Source: Mycobacterium sp. (GTDB lineage: Bacteria; Actinomycetota; Actinomycetes; Mycobacteriales; Mycobacteriaceae). Taken from it: DNA of 64,000 bases. The position numbers were made by a program, and so were the translations under genes. Numbering within the stretch: the first letter of the stretch is position 1; every line of letters begins with the position of its first letter. The notes beneath the pieces are model-generated. The model saw only the letters and a program-made list of their open reading frames with translations. It made no database searches and was not told where the DNA came from. This document shows positions 7,196 through 15,608 of the stretch, piece by piece. Location of the stretch: NCBI GenBank assembly GCA_003987775.1, contig RXJD01000003.1, forward strand, positions 220,841 through 284,840. The letters are read 5' to 3'.

Positions 7196-8788
7196 TCAAC
7201 CCACCCTGATCGGGGCCGGCATCTCGGACCGCTCGGACGGCTCGGACGGCATTTCCGGCGCGCTCTCCGGTTCGCGTTGTCTCCGAAGCTGATTCCTGGT
7301 CATCCGGCCCAGTACAAGGCCGTAGACGACGACCAGGACACCGACCGCGGTGAGTAGCGGCGCGAACACGGTCAACGGCGGCCAGTTGGTGTCGACGATG
7401 ACGTAATCCTGCTGCTGGCGTTCGAGTCCGGGGATGACATCGTCGCGGAAATAGTCCCTGATGGCCGGAACATTGCGGGCCGGTGTGCCGTCGAAGCGGG
7501 TCAGCTTGTCGGTGCCGGGCACCTGCTTCCAGCCGTCGGTGACCAGGCGCAGGTTGGTCATCAGTTGGTAGACCTTGGGGAACTTGGCGTGCAGCGTCTG
7601 CCACAGCTGATCGGCGGTGGTCTTCGATGCGGCAGCGACGTCGTCGACCAACCGCCAGGCGTCGGCGACAGACGCCGAGAATGGCACCCCGTCCAGCAGC
7701 TTGGCCGTGTGGGGGAAGTCCAACGCCACCAGGTCGCGCACGTCCTGGGAGGGAATGCCGACCTTCTTCGCCACGTAGTCAACCAGTTTCGGGTATTCCT
7801 CGGTGACGCCCCCGTCGGCCAGCACCGCCGGTCCCAGGGAATTGACGAAGATCGAGATGAACTCGATTCCCGCGCGATCTCCCTGAATGCGGTCCAAGGC
7901 GAACATCGGACGGGTGTCGTTCAGCAGTGCCTGTCCACCGATGAGCCGGGGAAACAGGTTGAGCCCCAGCACCAGTCCCACTATGGCGACGCCGACCACC
8001 GGCACGACGGCCCAGGCGAACCTGAAAGGGTTGTGTGGTACTCCTTTTCGGGTCGCTATCACCATGGTGGTGCCGAAGAGGATCACCACGATTCCCAATG
8101 CCAGCAAGAGCGGTGCCAGGAAGGCCACACCGCCGCGGGTGCCCAGCGGCCGGAAGTTGGCTTGTTGGCGTTCCACTGGCGCCACCAACTCCTGACTGAA
8201 GTAGTCCCGTAGTTGCGGCATGGTGCGCACCGGTGTTCCGTTGAAGCGGGTCAAATTCTCGGTGCCCGGAATGGCGCTCCAGCCGGCGGTCAGCTTGGGC
8301 AGGTTCACGGTGACCTGGTAGATCTTCGGATAATCGGTCTGCAACAGGTGAGTCACCTGGTCCGGCGTCAGAAACAGCACCGTGCCCAGGTAGTGGACCA
8401 GCTTCGGTATTTCCGCGCCGACCTCAGAGAGCGGCAGCGACGTGAGGAAACCGTTGATGTACGGGTAATCCTTGCGCAGCATCGCTGCCACGGTCTCGCT
8501 GGACCGTCCCGTCTGCTGGCCGATGAAGTCGATCAGCTTGGGCATCTCGGCCGCCGCGCCGTCCCAGTACATCATCGCGTCGCCGGTATTGGTTGCTGCA
8601 GAGACCATCTCGATACCACCCCGGTCACCCGTGACCCGATCGGCGGGGAACGCCGGGTTGAGGTCGTCGACCATGCCCTGGGCAGCGGTCAACCGCGGGA
8701 ACAGCTGCCACCACACCACCAGGATGACCACGATCACTCCGAGGACGGTGACGCCCGCCCACGCCACTGGTAGCTTGCCGTGCCGCAT
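7196..8788 (-). CDS. Internally duplicated membrane protein of the Mce operon
   Basis: A 530-residue protein made of two homologous halves about 249 residues apart. Half 1 spans about 9-243 and half 2 about 258-505. Each half has an N-terminal membrane segment, LFPRL (29 and 278), a GDRxGIE block, IPGTENLTRF or VPGTDKLTRF, GTPxR-xPxxRDYF, RQQ, and a second membrane segment (about 219-243 and 476-497). The large segments between helices are probably extracytoplasmic. The C-terminus is Pro/Glu/Ser-rich. It starts 9 bp after an Mce-associated protein. I do not recognise a named family; position suggests an accessory subunit of the lipid importer. Confidence 0.85.
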   Translation of the reverse strand: MRHGKLPVAWAGVTVLGVIVVILVVWWQLFPRLTAAQGMVDDLNPAFPADRVTGDRGGIEMVSAATNTGDAMMYWDGAAAEMPKLIDFIGQQTGRSSETVAAMLRKDYPYINGFLTSLPLSEVGAEIPKLVHYLGTVLFLTPDQVTHLLQTDYPKIYQVTVNLPKLTAGWSAIPGTENLTRFNGTPVRTMPQLRDYFSQELVAPVERQQANFRPLGTRGGVAFLAPLLLALGIVVILFGTTMVIATRKGVPHNPFRFAWAVVPVVGVAIVGLVLGLNLFPRLIGGQALLNDTRPMFALDRIQGDRAGIEFISIFVNSLGPAVLADGGVTEEYPKLVDYVAKKVGIPSQDVRDLVALDFPHTAKLLDGVPFSASVADAWRLVDDVAAASKTTADQLWQTLHAKFPKVYQLMTNLRLVTDGWKQVPGTDKLTRFDGTPARNVPAIRDYFRDDVIPGLERQQQDYVIVDTNWPPLTVFAPLLTAVGVLVVVYGLVLGRMTRNQLRRQREPESAPEMPSEPSERSEMPAPIRVG

Positions 8789-8797
8789 TCGTACTCC

Positions 8798-9391
8798 TCA
8801 GAGCTTCGGTGTCAGGTCCATGAAGCTGATCGTCTTCATGTCGGTCACCCACCACCGCGAATCCTGCTGATGCAGGGACAGGCGGTAGGCGACGTATTTC
8901 AGCGACGGGACATTCTGGGTCAGCGGGCTGATCGCCGTGGTGTTGGTCAAGACGAGCGCCACCGCGCGCGTGCCGTTCAACGATTCCACCGCCGTCCCAA
9001 CGACGTTGGTCTTGTCGGTGATCTGCGCTTGCTTGTTCGGCATCACCGCCGCTTCGAGTAGCTTTCGATACTGCTCGTGCAGATCGGCGCTGAGGTATTC
9101 ACCCGCCCGTTGCGGCAACGTGCCGATCGTGTCGGGCGTATAGGTCCACAGTTCGGTGACCGCCGCCGCGGCGACGCGCGCGACCTCCCTCTTGGCCGCC
9201 ACGGAGGCCCGGTCGGCCAGATACGGCTGCAACGCGGCACCAGTGAACACCGCCGAGGCAACGAACAATCCTGCCGCCACCGCGACCAGACCAGGCAGCC
9301 AGGATCCGAAACGCATTCGCGCCCAACGTGTTCGTGGGGTGTCCGCGGCCGCGTCGGTCAGATCGTCGGGGTCAGTTTGCTTATTCTCCAC
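8798..9391 (-). CDS. Mce-associated membrane protein
   Basis: A 197-residue protein with an acidic cytoplasmic N-terminus, one membrane segment (about 30-55, LPGLVAVAAGLFVASAVF) and an extracytoplasmic domain. This is the Mas-type architecture (NTF2-like fold in known members) that accompanies Mce operons and stabilises MceA-F complexes. The GTG at 9391 is chosen because a GGAGG lies just upstream and the homology begins there; this overlaps the preceding gene by 34 bp. A longer frame exists upstream but reads through the preceding gene. Confidence 0.8.
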   Translation of the reverse strand: MENKQTDPDDLTDAAADTPRTRWARMRFGSWLPGLVAVAAGLFVASAVFTGAALQPYLADRASVAAKREVARVAAAAVTELWTYTPDTIGTLPQRAGEYLSADLHEQYRKLLEAAVMPNKQAQITDKTNVVGTAVESLNGTRAVALVLTNTTAISPLTQNVPSLKYVAYRLSLHQQDSRWWVTDMKTISFMDLTPKL

Positions 9392-9912
9392 CGCTCCGCC
9401 TCCTGCCTGGCCGTGACCACCCATCGGTTCCCTCGTTCGATCTGCAGTTTCCCGTCCGGGGATCGCGACGTGAACTTCGTCATCACCAGCACGTCGACGC
9501 TGCTGTCGTCGTGCCATCTGGACACACCGACCTCGAGGACGGTGCCGGTGGCCGGCTCGGCCCGGGCCACCTGGATCAGGATCTGGTTTTGGTGTTGCCG
9601 GTACTCCTGCGCGAACTCCCCTGTGGCCTGAGCCAAGACGCGGTCTGTGTAGTCGTTGGCGTGAAATGGGTCCGGTGAGGTGAATTCGGTCATGAACGAG
9701 CGCACGTAGGCCAGCACCGAGGCATCTCTGATCGATGCATGCCGTTGTGCTTCATGGTTATTCAGATCCACTGCACACACGGTGATCGCTGCGGCGGCGA
9801 GGGCGCCGGCCAGGGCTGCCAGCAGCGGCAGGGCCAGGAGCCGCACTCGGCGCGGCGGCGCGGCGCTGAAGAGCGGCCGCTCGTCGGGTGCAATCTTGCG
9901 GAGCGGACTCAT
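9358..9912 (-). CDS. Mce-associated membrane protein
   Basis: A 184-residue protein with a membrane segment at about 25-47 (LLALPLLAALAGALAAAA), then an extracytoplasmic domain with SPDPFHANDYTDRVLAQATGEF and WVVTARQEAERWRISKL, typical of Mce-associated (Mas) proteins. The ATG at 9912 overlaps the upstream TGA as ATGA, which fixes the start and shows translational coupling. Confidence 0.85.
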   Translation of the reverse strand: MSPLRKIAPDERPLFSAAPPRRVRLLALPLLAALAGALAAAAITVCAVDLNNHEAQRHASIRDASVLAYVRSFMTEFTSPDPFHANDYTDRVLAQATGEFAQEYRQHQNQILIQVARAEPATGTVLEVGVSRWHDDSSVDVLVMTKFTSRSPDGKLQIERGNRWVVTARQEAERWRISKLTPTI

Positions 9913-10838
9913 GACGTCGCCCCGACCGTCTGGAAGTCGGCCACCACGGCCAGGTCGTCGACCCGCCAACCCGCCGCGCCCGACTTGACGAAGGTCGCCC
10001 GCACCGAGGCCGCGATGTAGCGCTGGCCCGGGGGGACACCACGTCGGCCCTGCAGGAACACCAACATCGTGGCGCGGTCCGGTGCCGCGTTGAGAACGGA
10101 ACTTTCGGTCACCCAGTACTCATTGGGCTGCGGCCCCACCTTCAGCGCCGCCTGCTGCATGGCGCCGAGTTGCTCGCGGTACTTGTCACTGGCCAACGAT
10201 CGGGCGTGGTCGAAGTCACCCTGAATGGTTTCGGGCCGGTAGCTCAGCATCTGGACCACCAACTGCGGGCCCTGTGCCGAAATCTGCGTAACCGCCTCCG
10301 CAGTCGCCCGAACCTGCTGGCACACGACGGTGTAGCTGATCGCGGCCATAAGCCCACATAACGCTGCGGCGCTCGATATCACCGCGGCGGCGGCGCGACG
10401 CCAATCGCGACCTCCACCGCCGTTTCGGCGGGACTCGCTGCCTACCAACAGGTCTGCGAAGGTGCGCTGCCGCGCATCCGACAGTGGCCAGACCCACCCG
10501 ATGAACACCGGGACGGTGTCTACCGTGTGCGCCAGGTCGCGCAGCACCAGTCTCCAAGGTCCAAGGGATGCACCGTGGTGGTGCACGACCGCAATGCCGA
10601 AGGCACCACGTCCCACACTGTGCCCTTTGATGACCGGCAGCAGGAAGCGATTGAAGGCAGTCCACAGGATCGCGGCGGCTCCGATGCCGACGCCAATCCA
10701 CCACCACGAGCTGCGCAGTGGCACCGACAGTGCTAGCAGCACGGAGGTGGCCAGCACCGCCGCGCCCGGCAGCACGTCCACCATCAGCGCCCCGGCGCGT
10801 GCCAGCCAGGACGCTAAATCGTCTGCTGCACGGGTCAT
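9909..10838 (-). CDS. RDD-domain / Mce-associated fusion membrane protein
   Basis: A 309-residue two-part protein. The N-terminal half (about 10-145) resembles an RDD domain with hydrophobic segments at 18-42 and 45-68 and a polar GHSVGRGAFGI stretch. A further membrane segment (about 152-172) leads into a Mas-type extracytoplasmic domain ending in WRVDDLAVVADF. RDD-Mas fusions are known next to mce genes in mycobacteria. It overlaps both neighbours by ATGA, so it is an integral operon gene. Confidence 0.83.
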   Translation of the reverse strand: MTRAADDLASWLARAGALMVDVLPGAAVLATSVLLALSVPLRSSWWWIGVGIGAAAILWTAFNRFLLPVIKGHSVGRGAFGIAVVHHHGASLGPWRLVLRDLAHTVDTVPVFIGWVWPLSDARQRTFADLLVGSESRRNGGGGRDWRRAAAAVISSAAALCGLMAAISYTVVCQQVRATAEAVTQISAQGPQLVVQMLSYRPETIQGDFDHARSLASDKYREQLGAMQQAALKVGPQPNEYWVTESSVLNAAPDRATMLVFLQGRRGVPPGQRYIAASVRATFVKSGAAGWRVDDLAVVADFQTVGATS

Positions 10839-11362
10839 TTGGCTACCTGGTCGAGTTGGGAGATCTTGTACTGCCCGTCGCGGCGCACCATCGTCACCCG
10901 TATCCGGTAACTGTTCTCACGGTCGGGCATCCCTTGCTGCGAAATGGTGGCCCGGAAGACCACCAGCGCGACGATCGACCCGTCGTCGTTGGTTCGCTCC
11001 ACCGCCGCGTCCATCTCGGGCAGTCGGACGTGCATGTTCTGGGCCTGGTACGCCTCGGTCAGAATCGCGCTGTACCAGCCGGCCTGGGTCCCGAAAGCGC
11101 CCGTGGCGCAATCGTCGAGCTTGTGCTGGCTGGCGGGGAGAGCGGTGACGTCGACCGGCTGCGTTGCTGCGACACAATCCTTGGCGGCCGCGAGGGCCGC
11201 CGCGTCAGCCACGGCGCCGGCCTCATGATCGCGATGGGCGCGCAGCGCGAGGTAGCCGGCGACCGTAGTGGCACCGGCCAGCACGGTGAGGAGCACCGCG
11301 GTGGCGGCCAGCAGTCGGCGCCGGCGGCCGGTCAGCCGGCCGGGGCCAGCATCTGTTTCCAT
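10835..11362 (-). CDS. Mce-associated membrane protein
   Basis: A 175-residue protein with a basic N-terminus, one membrane segment (about 18-40, LLAATAVLLTVLAGATTVAGYLAL, given here only as its region) and an extracytoplasmic domain ending in YKISQLDQVAK. This is the first Mas gene after mceF. Its start overlaps the end of mceF by 31 bp, and its stop overlaps the next start as ATGA. Confidence 0.85.
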   Translation of the reverse strand: METDAGPGRLTGRRRRLLAATAVLLTVLAGATTVAGYLALRAHRDHEAGAVADAAALAAAKDCVAATQPVDVTALPASQHKLDDCATGAFGTQAGWYSAILTEAYQAQNMHVRLPEMDAAVERTNDDGSIVALVVFRATISQQGMPDRENSYRIRVTMVRRDGQYKISQLDQVAK

Positions 11363-12882
11363 CCGTCGTCTCCTGTGATCGCGTTCTGGACGGAGTACCG
11401 CACGCCGTCGGGTGCGGTGATGTCCCCGGCTTGACCGAGGGTCGGGACCAGCGGCGGAATCGGGTTGTAGCTACAGGGATTCGGCTGCTGACCGTTGCAG
11501 GTCACCGAGCCCGTGCCGGGTCGCGTCAGGGGGTCGCTGATGGGTGGCGGGGTGCCCATCACCGGCAGCCTGTCGGCAGGTGCCGGATTCAGCCCGGTGT
11601 CGATCGTCGGCGCCGGGACCACCAGGCCCGGTTTGACCGGCTGATCGCAGCGAGCGCCGGGCGCCGGACAGGTCAGGATCTGATTGGGGTCGCCGTACCA
11701 GGGATTGGTGCCGAGCGGCTCATAGGGCTTGTTGCCGTGGCAATCGACGGGATTGGCGGCCCGGCGGCTCTCGTCGTCGGTGCACGGGATGTTACGCGCG
11801 CCGCGTACGGCGTTGCCCGCCGTCTCCTGCGGGATCCTGCAGTAAGTCCCGGACGGGAGAGGCGCGATGCTGGTGTCGGCCGGTGACCGCCACTGCGGCG
11901 CGGGAAGGAATCCCGTCAGACACGGCGGCGGCTGGTTGATCGCCAGGCCCAGGTCGATGTGCGCTTCGCCCGGGAAGGCCAGCGTGGTCGTCTGGGCGAC
12001 GGCATCGACCTGGGGCAACAGCGCCAAGACCTGCTCGACGCCCTTGTGGTAGCGCACCAGCAGACCGGTGATGATTTCCAGGTTGCCCAGTGTCTGCGGC
12101 AGCGAATCACGCAATCCGCCAACAGCTTCGGTGCCGGCATCCAATGTCGGTGGCGCATCGGACAGTACGCGTCTGAGTTGGGGGTCGGTCTGAGCGGTCT
12201 GGATCGCCACCAGGTTGAGGTTGTGCACCCAGCGCCTGATGTCCGCGCCCGAGGCGGCCTGGCTGTCCAGCAGTGGCACCGAGTTGTTGATGATCGCGTT
12301 GATGTCCGCCGAGTTCGCCGCGAAGTCACCTGCCAGTGCCTGGGTGGAATCGACCAGCCGGTGCAGCGCCGGGCCCAGACCGCCCACCGCGTGCGATGTT
12401 TCGTCGAGCAGTGCGGAAATCTTGTCCCTCGGCAGTGCCGACAAGCCGCGCTCGACCGCATCGAGTGCGGACCCGATCTCGGCCGGAACCGTGCCCCGGG
12501 TGATGGTCTGACCCGGTGACAGAAACTTGTCTGATCTGCCCGCCGACACCAGATCCAGGTACTGCTCGCCGACCGCCGAAACCGAATGCACATTGGCGGT
12601 CGCGTCGACCGGGATGTGGTACCGGTCCTGGATGCTCATCGTGACCTCGACGCCGGTCTTGGTCGGCTTGACGGCGGTCACCTTGCCGATGGTGGCGCCG
12701 CGGTAGGTCACGTTGGCCGTGCGATACAGCCCGCCCGAGGTGGGCAGGTCGGCTTTCAGCGTGTACTGGCCGACCCCAACCAGAGACGGTAGGTGCAGGT
12801 AGTACAACCCCAGCACTGCCAGCGTGATGACCGTCAGGACGGTGAACACGACGAGTTGCTTCTTGGCGAACTGGGTGACCAT
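11332..12882 (-). CDS. mceF: MceF-type mammalian cell entry protein
   Basis: A 516-residue protein with an N-terminal membrane anchor (about 9-27) and an MCE domain (about 38-115: LPTSGGLYRTANVTYRG, GEQYLDLV). A long helical region (about 150-300) follows, then a Cys- and Pro-rich C-terminus starting at QPPPCLTGFLPAPQW, characteristic of the last protein of an Mce set. In Mce systems the six proteins form a hydrophobic tunnel that carries lipids from the outer envelope to the YrbE permease. mceE ends 3 bp upstream. The last 31 bp overlap the next gene. Confidence 0.93.
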   Translation of the reverse strand: MVTQFAKKQLVVFTVLTVITLAVLGLYYLHLPSLVGVGQYTLKADLPTSGGLYRTANVTYRGATIGKVTAVKPTKTGVEVTMSIQDRYHIPVDATANVHSVSAVGEQYLDLVSAGRSDKFLSPGQTITRGTVPAEIGSALDAVERGLSALPRDKISALLDETSHAVGGLGPALHRLVDSTQALAGDFAANSADINAIINNSVPLLDSQAASGADIRRWVHNLNLVAIQTAQTDPQLRRVLSDAPPTLDAGTEAVGGLRDSLPQTLGNLEIITGLLVRYHKGVEQVLALLPQVDAVAQTTTLAFPGEAHIDLGLAINQPPPCLTGFLPAPQWRSPADTSIAPLPSGTYCRIPQETAGNAVRGARNIPCTDDESRRAANPVDCHGNKPYEPLGTNPWYGDPNQILTCPAPGARCDQPVKPGLVVPAPTIDTGLNPAPADRLPVMGTPPPISDPLTRPGTGSVTCNGQQPNPCSYNPIPPLVPTLGQAGDITAPDGVRYSVQNAITGDDGWKQMLAPAG

Positions 12883-12885
12883 CGG

Positions 12886-14046
12886 CTACTGACCTCGTTC
12901 GACGAGTGGGCCGCCGGGTGCATTGTTCGGGTTGGTGCTGAACCTGACGTCGGGAATCATGGTGTTCGGATCGCGTCCCCACGACTGCTCGAGGGCCCGG
13001 AGCATCCCGGAGAAGCCGGTTCCGGTGAGCAGGCCGTTGTCGAGGGCGCTGAGCGTGAGATCGACATCGAGCGACGTGTTGATGAAGTCGCCCCGGAACG
13101 TCTTGGGAACGGCGTCGATGTCGAACGGGGCGGTCAGCGCCACCTTCAGCGCAGGCACCAGATACGGCGCCGCCCGGATGAGCTGGGCCAGCGGGCGCTG
13201 CAGGGACACCAGATTGCGGTGCAGGCTGGGCTGGGTCGCTCCGATCGTCTGCAGGGTGACGTCGCTGAACCGGCCCAACGACTCGACAGCGTCGATGACC
13301 CGGCCCTGGGATTCGGTCAGATATTTCACCAGTGGCGGCAGCTCGGTCAGCGCGGAGTTGAGGGTGGCGTTATGGGCCGCGGCCATCGCCAGGATCCGGT
13401 CGGCCGCGTCGATGGCGTGGGTGATGTCGCCCACCTGTTCGTCGAGTTTGGCGGTGAAGGTGTCGAGTTTGCCCAGCAGCGCCCGGATCTGGTCGCCCCG
13501 GCCGTTGACGATGTTGTAGGCCTCGTCGGAGATGACCTCCAGGTTCGCGACGCCTCCACCGCGGAGCAGGGTCGCGATGCTGGCCAGCGTCTGCTCCGTG
13601 CTGGGGAAGGCCGAGGAGTTCTTCAGGTCGATGGTGTCGCCGTTGCGTAGTGGCTGCGGCGACGGATTCGCCTGCGGCGGCGCCAGTTCCACGTGCTGAG
13701 TGCCGAGCAGGCTGGTCTGGCCGATCTTTGCCGTGGCGTTCCTGGGCAGCCGCACACCGTTCTGCAATTCCAGCGTCACGACGGCGACCCAGTTCTTGAT
13801 GGTGATCGACCGCACCCGCCCGACGTAGACATCGGCGACCATGACCTTGCTGTTAGGAGTGAGCGCCAGCGTGTCGGGCATCTGGACGTTGACGGTGTAG
13901 GTGCCCGACCCGGAGCCGGGTCCGCCGGGAATCGGCACGTTGGCGATGCCGCGCCACTGGGCACACGACGTCAGCGCGACCGCGATGGCGAGCAGGGCCA
14001 GTGCCCGCCTGCCGCCGCGCTGGAATCGGCGCGCCACGCCGCTCAC
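12886..14046 (-). CDS. mceE: MceE-type lipoprotein
   Basis: A 386-residue protein starting with GTG that overlaps the stop of mceD as GTGA. The N-terminus has Arg residues, a hydrophobic core and a lipobox LTSC with the lipidated cysteine at about residue 28, as expected for the lipoprotein member of each Mce set (LprK/LprN type). The MCE domain is at about 48-125 (YTVNVQMPDTLALTPNSKV to LLGTQHVEL), followed by a long helical domain. It probably anchors the Mce complex in the membrane by its lipid. Confidence 0.93.
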   Translation of the reverse strand: MSGVARRFQRGGRRALALLAIAVALTSCAQWRGIANVPIPGGPGSGSGTYTVNVQMPDTLALTPNSKVMVADVYVGRVRSITIKNWVAVVTLELQNGVRLPRNATAKIGQTSLLGTQHVELAPPQANPSPQPLRNGDTIDLKNSSAFPSTEQTLASIATLLRGGGVANLEVISDEAYNIVNGRGDQIRALLGKLDTFTAKLDEQVGDITHAIDAADRILAMAAAHNATLNSALTELPPLVKYLTESQGRVIDAVESLGRFSDVTLQTIGATQPSLHRNLVSLQRPLAQLIRAAPYLVPALKVALTAPFDIDAVPKTFRGDFINTSLDVDLTLSALDNGLLTGTGFSGMLRALEQSWGRDPNTMIPDVRFSTNPNNAPGGPLVERGQ

Positions 14047-15608
14047 CGCCCCGACCCCGCTTCGGCCGGTAGGGATGCCGCTGCCGGAGCCGGGGTCGGC
14101 GCTACCGGACCCGGGATCACCTCAGGCCCGGGAGCCGGTGGGCCGGCGGGCTGGGGGTACCAGGGCGGTGGCAGCGGGCTGGATTCGTTGTAGGCGTCCG
14201 GGGGTCCGGTCATGGTCTGCCCCGGCGCCGGTGGCGCGGCATCCGGCCCGCCGAGCAGCTCGGCCACCGACTGCGGCGTCAGCAGATTCTGGGTGGCAGG
14301 CCGGACCTGCACGCCCTGCATTCCGGGTGCAGTCACCCAGTCCGCCCCGAAGTTGCCGTGCGAGAACGGCGTATCGGGCGAGAAGATCCCCGGCACGGTG
14401 GTGTCCTTGTAACCCGGCGGTGGCTGCAGCCTTGGTTCGGAGTAGGCCAGATGCTTGGGTTGCGTCTCGGCGGTGCTGAACGGCATCAGGCCGAACGGCA
14501 GGTAGTTGAACTTCATCGCATCCAGGACGGGGGTGAGGTACTGCGCGCACATTTCCGCGGAGTCCTGGTAGCCCAGGCGGCTGCCGGCCTGGATCGCACT
14601 GCAGATGAGTTCCAGCGGGTTTGCGAAGTTGGTGACCGCAGGGATGATCGTCAGGGCACCGTGGCTGGGGTGGTAGGTGTTGGCGCTGTTGGCGGCGAAG
14701 GTCGGGAACACGTGCAGGAAGGTCTCCAGGTCGTTTGCCGTGCCGGGTTGCACCAGCGGGGTGGTAGCCGTGGAGAGGTTGTTGACGTCGCGGGTCAGCA
14801 CCCCGGCGTTGTCGTCGAGGAATTTATGCAGGACCGGCAGCAGGGCATTGAGTTGCGTCGCGGCGTCGGCCACTGCGTGATCGGTCGGGGTCAGGCTCGA
14901 CGTCAGCTGCGCCAGATTGGCGTTCAGCGATACCAGCTGCTGCTCGTTGATGTGCAGCGCGTTGAGGAAGGTCGCCAGGCCGCGCAGCACCGCGAACGTT
15001 TCCCCGCGGCTTTCGTTCAGCGTCGACAGCGCAGCCGAAAGGCTGTTCAGTGACCGGTTGATTTCGTCACCCTTGCCGGACAGCCCGTCGGCCAGGGATT
15101 CGATGGCGTCACCGATCGGCCCCTTGGGCTGTTGCGGGGTGGGCCCGAGCGCGGACACCGTCCGGCTGATGCTGTCGCGCAGGTCGTCCCATTCGACGGG
15201 TACCTGCGTGCGCTCGAGCGGAATCACCGTGCGGTCGGTCAGGACGGGCCCGCCGTTGTAGGGCGGCTCCAGCTGAATGGTCCGTGACGCCACCAGCGTG
15301 GGGCTCAGAATCACCGCGGCCGCGTTGGCGGGCACCTTGTACTTGTTCTCGTAGTGGAACGTCACTTTCATCTGGCCGCCGGCAGGCTCGACGGTGTCGA
15401 CCGACCCGGCCGGCACGCCCATGATCGTGACGTCATCACCCGGATACAGCGCGTTGGCCTGGGCGAAGTAGGCGACGATCGTGTTGGTCGTCATCTTCCG
15501 GTACAGCCGCCAGCCGCCGTACGCACCGGTCACGGCCAGCACCACGGCCAGGACCGCGACGAGAATCGACCTGCGCCGCTGCCGAACGACTGTGACGACG
15601 CTGCTCAC
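14043..15608 (-). CDS. mceD: MceD-type mammalian cell entry protein
   Basis: A 521-residue protein. The GTG at 15608 overlaps the mceC stop as GTGA; an apparent upstream extension of the frame is only a shadow over mceC. It has a membrane anchor at about 14-33, an MCE domain at about 42-115 (YPGDDVTIMGVPAG, SRTIQLEPPY), a helical domain, and the conserved HPSHGALTIIPAVTNF and EMCAQYLTPVLDAMKFNYLP blocks of MceD proteins. The tail is Pro/Ala-rich. Confidence 0.93.
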   Translation of the reverse strand: MSSVVTVVRQRRRSILVAVLAVVLAVTGAYGGWRLYRKMTTNTIVAYFAQANALYPGDDVTIMGVPAGSVDTVEPAGGQMKVTFHYENKYKVPANAAAVILSPTLVASRTIQLEPPYNGGPVLTDRTVIPLERTQVPVEWDDLRDSISRTVSALGPTPQQPKGPIGDAIESLADGLSGKGDEINRSLNSLSAALSTLNESRGETFAVLRGLATFLNALHINEQQLVSLNANLAQLTSSLTPTDHAVADAATQLNALLPVLHKFLDDNAGVLTRDVNNLSTATTPLVQPGTANDLETFLHVFPTFAANSANTYHPSHGALTIIPAVTNFANPLELICSAIQAGSRLGYQDSAEMCAQYLTPVLDAMKFNYLPFGLMPFSTAETQPKHLAYSEPRLQPPPGYKDTTVPGIFSPDTPFSHGNFGADWVTAPGMQGVQVRPATQNLLTPQSVAELLGGPDAAPPAPGQTMTGPPDAYNESSPLPPPWYPQPAGPPAPGPEVIPGPVAPTPAPAAASLPAEAGSGR

